Source: Pocillopora verrucosa (lineage: Eukaryota > Cnidaria > Anthozoa > Scleractinia > Pocilloporidae). From it: a stretch of 64,000 nucleotides of DNA. How positions within the stretch are numbered: position 1 is the stretch's first letter; each line of letters starts with the position of its first letter. The DNA is taken from contig NC_089319.1 in assembly GCF_036669915.1 (NCBI RefSeq), forward strand, positions 16,802,012 to 16,866,011. The letters run 5' to 3'. The position numbers were made by a program, and so were the translations under genes. Below are positions 49,801 through 59,824 of the stretch, in pieces. A model generated the notes under the pieces. That model was not told where the DNA came from. It saw only the letters and a list, made by a program, of their open reading frames with translations, and made no database searches.

Positions 49801-52800
49801 TTATTTCTCAACCTTGAATCAAATGTAATAGTCATGAGAATAAAGGAAATGATCACCAATTTAAGAAGCTCCATAATGTATCAAACAAATTCTCCTTGTC
49901 AGTATCAGAAGAAATGTGAAGAGAAAAGTGTGGAGAATTTCAATAACAATGTTGGGGTGTAAAGGATTAATGAAGAATGGAAGTTTATTGTTGAAAATTT
50001 GTACAATATATAAAGGAAACTTTATCATTAAGGGTGAGTATGTTCTACAAAGTGCACAATGTCATACTAGTGTCTCATCTTCAGCTGATTTTACTTACAA
50101 GCTTGGGATATAAATTGATTGATAGGAACAAGTGTAGGTTCTTTATTTTCTTCTTTGCGCTTTCTTTTCTTTTTCTTCTGATGTGATGTCAAAGATGAAG
50201 GCTTCTTGAAGGGTTTACCTGCAAAATAAATTTAATCACTTTAGTTTTACCCTTAGGAATGGAATACACAATTTTCAAGGAGAGCTGGTTACGAGAAAAT
50301 AATCATTAATCATATTGTCACTGATGGTTTCTACAAAACTATAATACTACTTTACAGTTCAAATTGGAATAGCTTATCAGTCTCTCTCTCCCTCCCCCCC
50401 CCCCCCTACCCTTTCTTCTCCTGGATTTAAAGGGGCTTAAATTCAGATGCTGAACTTTTCACATCACAAATGCTAAAAGGCATTCAAATCATTATGATAT
50501 ATTTAGAGCAGTTCTCTGGGTGCTATAATGAGAATGGCCATAACAAGTAGCAAAATTTGGTATCCGAGTCTTTTATTTCAATTTGCTTAGTCCAAATTTG
50601 AATCACATTTGGCTTGTGAAAAGTGCAGCCTTTAAACAAGACCTACTAAAAACCAATGACAATAATTTATTTCTAATCAGTTTCTCCTGACCCTGATTAT
50701 TCTTTAAAAGAGTTCCAGAAACTGGAAAGACTGAGTACTGGAGTGAGAAGAAAGGTGAAAAAAACGAAAGGTTATGTCTGTACTCAAGCCAAGTGCCTCA
50801 TCCAGCAGGAGCACATTGTGGTTTCCTTAATATGAAGCGACTTGGAATATTACTACTCCTCCCTGGATGGGATGATAGTTCATCTCAGGTTACCCCCCCA
50901 CCCCCCCCCCCAGCATTTTATCAAGCTTCCCTGACAATCTGCCAGTACATATTTATACACCTGGGTCAACTGAGGCAACTGTGAGGGTAGAGTGTTTAGC
51001 CCAAGAACAAGGTCTTGAACCCAGACCTCTCAAGCTGGAATCCAGCACTCTATCTATTAAGCCACCACTTCTTCCACTAGGGAAAAGAAAGACTGTGCCA
51101 CAAATTGTGACTAAGTGACAGCTGACCTTTCTTAAATGGTTTTTCTTGTGCAGTACCCGGATCATGAGGATCCAACATTTTCCAGGGATCTTTGAACTGT
51201 AAATTTGACAAAAATTAATGATTAAGATAATGGTAAAAATAAACCAGTCCAATTGTAAATTTGTTAGGATGTACTGTATTTCCTAAAATAAGCATTTTTA
51301 TCTAAAATTTTGGCTAAATGGGGGTGTGCTTATTGGAAGGAGGCTGCTTAATCAAGAGGGTGCTTACTATTCTCCTGAACTGATTCAGCTGCAGTTGAAG
51401 CTGTCAAAGTTATAAATAAAGTAGCAATAGAAACAGGTTTTTCTGTGTATCCCTTTTAGTGACAAAAATGGGGGAGAGGAGCATATATTTGAGTGGGATG
51501 CTTGTTTGATATTCTGGCCTTGGGGGAGGGTGCTTTTTTGTGGGAGGGAACTTGTATGAGGAAATACTGCATGTCAGAACTAGACCAATTAGTTAAGGTT
51601 AAGGTTAAGGTTTCAAACTAAAGTAAAGTAAGGAAACATCAGCCACATGTCACCAGCCCATTCTAAATAGAAATTAATTGCCATTAGTTAAATTTAAGTC
51701 ATTAACCCTTTATGTCCCAAGAGTGAGCAATGAGCAACTTCTCCTTATGACATCAAAACATTGTAAAAACAACAGGTCATAAATGAAAGAAAAATATCAA
51801 CTTGGAGTATAAATGAGTTTAATTTATAACCAAATTTTTAAATATTTTTAAACACAAATGAATGACAGACTCTCGGGAAAATTAATTAAATAGAATTGAA
51901 TTCTTGGGTATTACATTTCTTTAAAGAAACTGTTAAGTAAGTTGTGTTGAGGGAGAATCAAACAAAATGGTCTCGGAAAAAACTCACAGGCTGTGCTTGT
52001 ACAACTTGTTTTATTTCAGGTCTTGCTCTCAATGCTCTTCTTTCTTCCTGATCATCCTATGTGCAAAAACATTTATAATCAAACCTATCTCATTACAAGA
52101 TATCTTAAAAAAAAAAAAAAAAGAAAACTTGAAAATCCACAGTCTTGGCACAATATACATAAAACAGCTTCAAAAATTCCTTAATGTACTTGTATTTACA
52201 AACAAACATAATCAAAAAGCTATTTAAAAGATTGGAGCAAAAAGGTCTCAAAAGCATAGCGAATCTTTTTTTTTTTCTGAAACATCTCATCTCCAGAATC
52301 TTACATCATTGAATCTGATTGGCTAATTGGGCACCCATAACTGGTCCAGCTTTTCACAATGTAGACCAAGGTATGAAATATTTTTTTGTGTCATTTGCAG
52401 CAAAGCAGAGGAAACAATAACAATAAATAAATAACCTATTAACCAGTCTAAGTTGGTCTGTCTGGGAAAAAAACTGTGGTCTTGAGTACAACCCTTGCCC
52501 TTTTGGCTACAGTCAAGACCTCAGGCACAGTTTTTTTTTCCTCATATGAACCTCCCACCTGGTAAATAACATATATGTATTCACCCCTTCCAATAAGAAA
52601 CTTGGGGAGTTTGGAGCTATATTTCTGGACTCTGGATTCAGAAATTCATATCAATATGTGGTGTTGTTTTGGCATGACAATTTCACAAAGCATTTGTCAC
52701 CAATTTTGCAAAGCATTTGTCACCAATCCAGGGGGTATAACAGGTTTCAATAACTTCTTCCATAGGTGGCTGCTGCTAGCAAAACTCAAACACAAATGCC

Positions 52801-55800
52801 TGCATACAGGCTAAACAGACAGCAGCAAAAAATTCTTACAGGAGGTGGTAGAATACTGGCAACCAGCTTTTACTAAAAACCCCTGAGATATAGCTGACTA
52901 CCTGTAGCAGCAAAACATTTTACAGGAGGTGGTAGAATGCTGGTAACCAGCTTTCATTGAAACCCCTGGGATATAGCTGACTACCTACAACAGCATAAAG
53001 TCTTACAAGAGGTGGTAGAATGCTGGTAACCAGCTTTCATTGAAACCCCTAGGATATAGCTGACTACCTATAGCAGCATAAAGTCTTACAGGAGGTGGTT
53101 AAATGCTGGCAACTGGCATTTATTGAAACCCCTGAGATATAGCTGACTACCTGTAGCAGCAAAAAGTTTTACAAGAGGTGGTAGAATGTTGGCAACCAGC
53201 ATTTATTGAAACCTTTGGGATATAGCTGACTACCTACAACAGCATAAAGTCTTACAAGAGGTGGTAGAATGCTGGTAACCAGCTTTCATTGAAACCCCTA
53301 GGATATAGCTGACTACCTATAGCAGCATAAAGTCTTACAGGAGGTGGTTAAATGCTGGCAACTGGCATTTATTGAAACCCCTGAGATATAGCTGACTACC
53401 TGTAGCAGCAAAAAGTTTTACAAGAGGTGGTAGAATGTTGGCAACCAGCATTTATTGAAACCTTTGGGATATAACTGACTATCTTTAGAGTGTCTGGGAA
53501 CCTTACAAAATGCATAAAAAGGGTGGGAACAACCTGTGTAAGGCAGCAGTACTTGTAGTTGACTTATGTTGGGGAAAGTGGGATAAGATTTGACAGAGTG
53601 GAATATCGGCTGTGTCCATAGAAAAGACAACCTCTCCTCACATTGCCTTTCTCAACTCAGGAGTATAAATTGGTACTAGCAAACTTCAAGGGGAACAGAC
53701 AAAATGCTAAAGGGTGATCTCCAGTAGACCAACTTCATATTTGGATGAAGTACCAGCAATTATCCCAGTTATTACAAACTATAGACATCAGGGTACATTG
53801 CTGCAGATATGGGGCAATTTTAAGGATCTTATGACTTAACCAACACCTTAATACAATGCTAGATGAGTAATGAAATAGTACAATAACATTAAAGGCTTAA
53901 CTCATTTTGAAGAGATAACTAATTTTTTATTTTTTCACCTCAGTCTCCTCTGTAACAAATTCATTGCAATTTTTTGGAGCATTGTGACAGTCATCAAGTG
54001 CATCATCATCCATCAGTTCAGGTGGATCAAAATTATCATCAGGGTCTAAAAGAAAGGAAGTACCTAGCTCTTCAAACCTAGAAAGTAAACTACTCTTAAC
54101 ATACTGAATTGTGTAACAGGGATTATGATTTGTGGGAATGGACAGTCCCTTGCTCATGAGTTCTCATGGTATCAGCTGGTACACAGGACCACTGAACAAG
54201 GTGTTGCACTTGATGAATCATAACTTAATGGAATTACACATTAACAATGGAATGTAACTACCAGTAATGGTAGTTACTATCAAGTAAGTCCTTGTTTAAA
54301 TTTATGAGCTTAGCTCAGCTAGAACTCTGAAAGTTTTCAGGGCAGTGAATGCAAAATCCCTTTGAGGAAATGTTGACAAATATTGTCCTCCTATAATGAC
54401 CTGCAAATTTTAGTATGTTCAAACCATTTACAGCTCAAATTTTGTAATTGCATTCACTGACTTTTGATTAGCTTAAATTCCAAGACATGATGAAAAAACA
54501 AATTTCAGGAATGAATTGAAAAGAGACTTGGCCAGATGAAAACTTGAAGAAAGGGAACTTTACTAACCGGGAAGTTCTAAAGCCTCATAACTTTCAGCCA
54601 CATCCAGGCCATGGTTGGCAGACTGTTCATGAGTTCTAGGTTCAAGACCTGGACAGAGAAAAATGGATGTTCATTTGTTTACTATTAATTAGCAGGTAAA
54701 CTTGATTTATTTCCCACAAACCTGACATGACTGATGGAGTTGCAGGCTTCAGTCCTCTGAAGGAGTCATCTATTAGTGAAAGGTGTGTCCAGTCTAAAAG
54801 CAGGGTGCCAGTTGGACCATGGACAATGCATGTGTTCATCTGTTGACAAAATAATTTAAATTCTTAATAATTACACTGCTGAATAAGGTAATGGTTAACG
54901 AGCCCCGTTGGCTGGGGGCTTCAAGCACTTATCAATATACAAGTTAACTCAACTGCTGAGATCATATATGCAGTTTTGGTTAATAGCCTTAAATAACCTT
55001 TAACTCCCAAGATCTGATTGTTACTTCTCCCCTCCAGCTGCTACACATTTCCTTGTAAATTAGTAGTAACAAGAATTTGGTGCTAGATCAAGATAACAAC
55101 TTCTACCTGATAAGTTTGAGTATTCCTCATTACCTGTTTGCTGGATAATGTATGGATATTGAAGGGAGAAGTAATATGTTAATCACTTTGGAGAGTTAAA
55201 GGGTTAATGAGTCACAAAGGCTGTGGCTTTAATCACTTATTGAAATAATTCAATTAGTGAGAGTGTACAGTTTTAATCACAATATTAGTTGATTATGGTT
55301 TTCTTAACATGACCCTGGAAAGTCTGTGGCCCGTCCGAGAGATTTCTCAGAATTTCTTTTGATGATAATCATGGTCTAAAAATTAAAAATTTTTAGGAAT
55401 AATTTGAAAATTTAAAACTTTTCATACCTTAAAATCATTCTTTCTTCCAATAGCTTCACCAGTGCGACTGACGAAAAGAAAAGAAAAATTGTCATTTTCT
55501 TTTGATACATCACAATTCAAAGTACACAAACTCTTATATTAACCAAATATTAGATTTTAATCACTTCTGAGGATTAATGATGGCACAAGTTTGATTTAAA
55601 TCACAAGTATAATTTCATATCAAAATTGCTTGACACAAAGTTAAATAACCACTTTATTACACCCATTTTGAAATTGCAAAATTCAGGCGTGCGCCTACAG
55701 GATCTTTTAATCTGTACAAATATTTTATTGAACCATTCCCACACCTGGTTTGTAAAAAGTTGCACAAACTTGCTTTTCATTTTCCTGTAATTTGATTGCT

Positions 55801-58625
55801 TACTTTAAAATTATCTATCTAATTGATTGTTTATTGTTTATATGATTGGTTGTTGTGTTTTAGTACAGCTTTCAAATTGATTTGGAAAAAGATGCAATTT
55901 AGAGCAAAACAATCAGATTTTAAGGCTCACCAATGATTTCAAAATGGATATAACCACTAAACATGTACCTTAGAAGCACATCTCCTCTTTCTTCCTCTGG
56001 GAGAGGTATTAAGGCTAAAGGAATCCTAGGCACAATCAGTGAACTCTAAAAAAAAACAGGTATTTAATCATTAACAGGTGATCTCTAAATACTGCTCTTC
56101 AGTAGTAGTTCAGATAGGGCCAACAACTACTATACTTTTTTAATTAGAGATAACAAACTCAGAATTGATTTGTCTTGTAAAAAATTAGGATAAAATTTGC
56201 CGCCACAGGAAAGAGGAAGCCCCTAGTAGTACCCATGCTCCCAGCATGTGGCTTTGTGGCTTGGTTGGTGGAATCACCCAATTAGAATCTGAGAGGCCTG
56301 GGTTCCAATCCTCTCAAAGCCTGAATTTTTTCAGAATTCTATTCTGTAATTGCAGCTTTCCTGCGAGGAGGATCATTGCTTTACTCGATTTTCATCCACA
56401 GGCAAAAGGAAACTTATTACATTAAAAACTATGAACTTAGATGAGGGACTAATCAATCCACACAATCAAATTGCAAAAAGTTCATTACTGATCATCTATG
56501 GTTCAAAATACGATTTAATTCACATACAGGGATTTCAAAGCAAGCCAGTGGCCACTGGACTTCTGCCCTCTAATTAGTAACATGTTGTGGGTTACTGTGG
56601 TCAAAACAATTACCTTTTAGCCTTTTATGAACTTTTCACAGTCACATGGTTTGCAGAGTCTGATGCCTACTTCAAAACATTTTGAAACCCCCCTGCACAT
56701 ATTACTGTATTTGTGAAAATTGGAACAAATATTGCAATCTTGTAATACTTGAAGAGACATTTGTAAGTACCTTTCTTTCAGCATTGTCATCTTCATCTTC
56801 CTTCAAATCAATATTCTTTGATACTTTTATGTCATCCCAAGAGCGATACTGCAACAAAATAAGAATCATAGAATAAGAAAGATAAGTTTTGAGCTTGGTA
56901 AAGAAATAGCAAAAGATGTTGACATTGCTAATCCTAGCAGTACACAGGACTAGTGTCATAACTGAACTTCGTAATGAGCCTTGTTCACATAAGAGCCTCT
57001 TTAAGCCCAGTGATAGAGCATCACAGTGCAGAATCTGAAGGTCTGAGGTGCAATTCGTCATGGGAACTCAGAATTTTTTTCTATCTCACACTTGTGACGA
57101 AACAATAAAATGTCTTTCTCTAAAATAGGATCAAGTTTTAAGATTTAAGTAAGGGAAAGGGAGAAAAACTTAAGTGAATACCATGTACCTCTTTAGTATG
57201 CCCCTTGGCACTCTTCTTCCCTTGTTCAACTGAATCATCTGTTGATGCCTGTTGTAGACGTCTGGGAGACAACAGAAGGATATAGGTACATTAGGTCAGG
57301 TTGGGGAATGGTATTATCTATGAGATCTAGTCAATTCTTTGGAAAAAAAGGTCAATTGACAAATCACTGAAACATAACAGACATGTATGACAATAAACTT
57401 TTGGGGCGTTGCCTACATGTTACCAATGTGTGGTTGACACACTGCCAGCGAATCTGCCCATACATAACCAAAAACATTTGCTAACACAAACACTAAATGG
57501 GACCATTTGCAATTTTACAAGTGATCTGCTTATCATACAAAAAAAAACAAACAAACAAAAAACATTACAAAAATAAGTCAAGTCAGTCCATCCTTTGTAT
57601 GCATTTGGACAAATAAAGCTACGACCACTGCTGCCTATCCTTCACTTTCTTTCTCAACTCTCCAAAACTAACTCCAAACTCCCTTCTCCCTTCTTCAAAA
57701 ATCCATCACCAGGTCTTGCACAATTAAGGGGCTACATTCAAAGCATCTTCTGCTATGCATATGTCATAGTCACAGGTATGAAAATAAACATTTTATTGAC
57801 AGCTGTGTCACCCTGGTAAAGGAAAACATAGGCTCTTGATCTCATCATCAGAACTAATGACTTACTTTTTACTTGCTATTAGATCCAACGTTTGATAGAC
57901 CAGTGAGTACAAATATTCCACCTACAACAGAGATATGAGGCTTTAGAAAAATATTAAAAGATATTAGGATATTAAAAATACTAGGATATGAGGCATTAGA
58001 AAAAGAGGTCCTTTTACCCGTCATGTAAATCAGTATAGACCCACGGGATGGATCATAGGTTAAAAGTCAAAGGGGGAATGGAATCAAGGGAGAGGATTGC
58101 TTTGATACGCGGTTATGTTACGGTACATGTACTTACCTTCTTGCTGTAGATACAAGTTGATCCTTGGATAAGAAGCGCTGCTTCAGCAAAATTCATGGTG
58201 GTCTTCCCTTCATCAAAAGATATTTTGATCTTTTCGATCTAAAGCAAATGTTGTTTTGTACAGAGAAAGTACAACCATTACTGTGCCGGACTAATATAAA
58301 GCGCTCATAAATAAACAACGTATTTAGTAATGCAACTTTGGAGAACAAGAGTCGCAATGGTAACCTTTAGCGCCCTATTTTGCACAAAATTGTAGAATTT
58401 TTCCCTGCCAAGATAGACTAAGGAATCAAAGGCGATTTTATTTCACCTATAAGCGTAAAGTTAACAGTTAATTTCAGAACGTTGGCTAACCTCAGCCAAG
58501 TATTCTTCCAGTTGAGCAGCGACATCAACGTCCCAATTCTTAGTCAGATCACGGATCGGCTGCAGTAAATGACTATAACGGCTAGTTACGTCGCTTGAAT
58601 CACTGCTTGCTTCTTGAGAAGGCAT
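43880..58625 (-). CDS. NCAPH2: Condensin-2 complex subunit H2 (23 exons)
   Basis: Kleisin of condensin II, which bridges SMC2/SMC4 and shapes mitotic chromosomes in the nucleus. Exons from 5': 58491-58625, 58137-58238, 57866-57921, 57189-57261, 56771-56848, 55969-56045, 55428-55467, 54722-54839, 54568-54648, 53939-54045, 51988-52056, 51127-51196, 50099-50218, 49029-49085, 48844-48914, 48639-48717, 48001-48117, 47363-47427, 46745-46849, 46283-46343, 45324-45364, 45008-45052, 43880-44014. All phases join and give 633 residues (human about 605). Family marks: [20 protein letters not shown] at the N-terminus, [69 protein letters not shown] and the C-terminal ANNYNVEI...AVDTMRL. The middle is acidic, with KKKKRKRK as a likely nuclear signal. 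Confidence 0.95.
44100..44295. mobile_element. Foldback element in NCAPH2 intron
   Basis: AAAGTTCACAAGGCAACCTG at the left and CTGATTGCCTTGTGAACTTT at the right are near-complements, with arms of about 30 bp. Its interior shares CCAGAGTAGCATCAAACCAT with a second copy at 44480-44592, where GATGAAGGCACTAGACAGGA precedes it. That motif is common in invertebrate retroelement-derived repeats. Confidence 0.65.
45864..46070 (-). mobile_element. MITE subfamily B copy
   Basis: TTACCCTCTCACTCCC start, AAGGAGAAATCCTGTCTTGG interior and AAGTTAATTAA end. It lies in the NCAPH2 intron between the 46283 and 45324 exons. Confidence 0.65.
46369..46580 (-). mobile_element. MITE subfamily A copy
   Basis: TTAACCCTTCAACTCCCATG to GTGGGAGTGATACAGTTAA. 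It starts 26 bases after the 46283-46343 exon of NCAPH2. Confidence 0.75.
47765..47850. mobile_element. Retroelement-tail-like fragment
   Basis: GCTCTGACAAAGTACTAAAG followed by CTCGAAACATCAGCTTTGAA resembles a widespread invertebrate repeat in which the bases encode a 'DEG...ETS' peptide from a retroelement ORF end. A reverse-oriented cousin lies near 23300-23345. Only a short, broken piece is present. Confidence 0.4.
48146..48343 (-). mobile_element. MITE subfamily A copy
   Basis: TTAACCCTTTAACTCCCAAG to CAAGGGTTTAA. It lies 29 bases from the acidic exon 48001-48117 of NCAPH2. Confidence 0.8.
49198..49407 (-). mobile_element. MITE subfamily C copy, reverse orientation
   Basis: TTTACACCTTAACATCAGTA and TGCATATTCTCCACACTG open it, and CTTAGGGTTTAAAGAGTTAA closes it. 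It is the first of three C copies clustered within 800 bases of one NCAPH2 intron. Confidence 0.75.
49448..49659 (+). mobile_element. MITE subfamily C copy
   Basis: CAACCCTGTAACCCCTAAGA to GGATGTAAAGAGTTA. It lies head-to-head with the 49198 copy. Confidence 0.75.
49767..49970 (+). mobile_element. MITE subfamily C copy with clear TTAA ends
   Basis: TTAACCCTAACAGTGACTGG at the left and GGGTGTAAAGGATTAA at the right, so TTAA flanks both ends. It is the best example for defining the element limits. Confidence 0.8.
50885..51085 (-). mobile_element. tRNA-derived SINE copy, reverse orientation
   Basis: On the minus strand a tRNA-like head (TGGCTTAATAGATAGAGTGC, then the B-box GGGTTCAAGACC) is followed by TTCTTGGGCTAAACACTC and CCAGGTGTATAAATATGTAC. 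It is the same family as 16862-17105. The head is better preserved here. Confidence 0.75.
51712..51800 (-). mobile_element. Truncated MITE subfamily B copy
   Basis: TTAACCCTTTATGTCCCAAG and AACTTCTCCTTATGAC are retained; the right end is missing. Confidence 0.5.
52820..53480. repeat. 83-bp tandem repeat, eight units, with 249-bp higher-order period
   Basis: GAGGTGGT begins units at 52842, 52926, 53009, 53092, 53175, 53258, 53341 and 53424, spaced 83-84 bases apart. Units 3-4-5 and 6-7-8 are nearly identical as blocks, 249 bases apart. The array lies in the NCAPH2 intron between exons 53939-54045 and 51988-52056. Confidence 0.97.
53640..53765 (+). mobile_element. SINE body fragment
   Basis: TTGCCTTTCTCAACTCAGGA followed by GTATAAATTGGTACTAGC and CCAGTAGACCAACTTC matches the body of the SINE at 16862. 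The tRNA-like head is absent. Confidence 0.5.
54994..55207 (-). mobile_element. MITE subfamily A copy
   Basis: TAACCTTTAACTCCCAAGAT to AGAGTTAAAGGGTTAA. It holds the longest intact match to the subfamily A interior (GATCAAGATAACAACTTCTA). Confidence 0.8.
56245..56400 (+). mobile_element. Second tRNA-like SINE family copy
   Basis: GGCCTGGGTTCCAATCCTC supplies a B-box-like core. TTCCTGCGAGGAGGATCATT and a CATCCACAG tail follow. It is distinct from the 16862 family and lies in an NCAPH2 intron. Confidence 0.5.
57005..57125 (+). repeat. Dispersed repeat related to 30925-30995
   Basis: CATGGGAACTCAGAATTTTT followed by CTTGTGACGAAACAATAAAA and GTCTTTCTC matches the fragment downstream of APAF1. 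The upstream part (AGTGATAGAGCATCACAGTG) may be a decayed tRNA-like head. Confidence 0.45.
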
Positions 58626-58697
58626 GATCACCGCGAAGATATTCAGCCAAAACTCAACCAAAACATGACTTCCAAAACGCTCACGAAGAAAAAGAAA

Positions 58698-58706
58698 TTT
58701 CCCGCC
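58698..58706 (-). promoter_or_regulatory. E2F-like site at the NCAPH2 start
   Basis: TTTCCCGCC, the E2F consensus TTTSSCGC, lies about 75 bases upstream of the NCAPH2 ATG. E2F control fits a mitotic condensin gene. Confidence 0.55.
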
Positions 58707-58749
58707 ATTTTGCTAGGCTCTGAGTATGCGTTAGATGTGCAACCGCTGA

Positions 58750-59824
58750 TAAGCTCCACAGTATGCAGACTCACGTCTATACCTCGGGGAACATAAACTT
58801 CGTGGCTGAATGCCACCAAATGGGGCTTGTTGCGAAGCGTAGATGAGACAGAGGGGCGAGGTCGCCTAGGAAGGATAACAAGCCACCAGCATGTTTACAG
58901 ATTCTCATGTCGTTTGTATTTAAGACCCAAAATTAAGGTTTTTTTGCCCACATTCTTTCCCCTTGCTATTAATTACTGAGTTATATGTCCCAACCCCTTA
59001 GAGAGGCTTTCCTTACAGAGCATAAGCTAACACGCAGGGGTTATCTGGTTACCACCGTGTGTTTGTTTGGGAGCATCCTCTCATGATTGGGTTTCACCTT
59101 ACGGTACCTTTACCGTACACAACTGCCTGTTACACCATTGACAGCCGCTTATGACAAAAGTTATAAAAAACCCCTGACACATGTAGCATACCGTGGCGGT
59201 ATGGCAACGAAAGAGAAAATTGAAAACAATTAAAGACTCAAATAAATGGAGATATCAGAATCATTTTAGAAAGCGTGGATGGGTAAGAAAAAGAAACTCA
59301 AAAAGGAAAGAAAATTTAAGGTAACAAGGGATAAGACACAGAAAGGAGACATCATACCGAGATGGAAAAGGAAAATACAAGTCATAACTAGTTTGCATCA
59401 TTCACTGACGAAAAAGGGATTTTTAATTTTCCTTCAGAAAAAAAAATATTCCTGAGTAAATAAATAATAAATTATCAATTCCGGGTTGAATGAATAAATA
59501 CAAAGGTAAAAGGAGTCCGACTGAATAGACAAGACCAACGGGCAAAGTTTCTTAATTAGACCGCGCAATCTGGCTATCATTCAGTCACTGCAATTTCTTC
59601 GGCGGAAGGAAACGCCTCGCCGGTAGGCGTATGAGTGCCAAATCACTGCGATTTTTGCCAAAACGTCCTTGACGGAACGATAAGACGGCTCAATCTGAAT
59701 TTACAGCCAGTCTAGCCATCTGCGGATTGTTCACTGCCGCTCCTTGCTTTACAGCGATGACAGGGATGCGGCCAGCTGATGAGCCTCTGACGACTGAACA
59801 TTCATTCAATGCTTCTTTTGCGAG
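58750..59824. other. NCAPH2-LMF2 intergenic DNA and likely LMF2 3' UTR
   Basis: No coding exon recognised. The right part (about 59550-59824) is GC-richer and follows the inferred LMF2 stop, so it is probably 3' UTR. Confidence 0.5.

Noticed and set aside
57005-57062. tRNA gene candidate
   Set aside because: A B-box-like core is present but the arms do not pair as a tRNA. It fits a decayed SINE head better, as do the candidates near 16862, 51060 and 56290.
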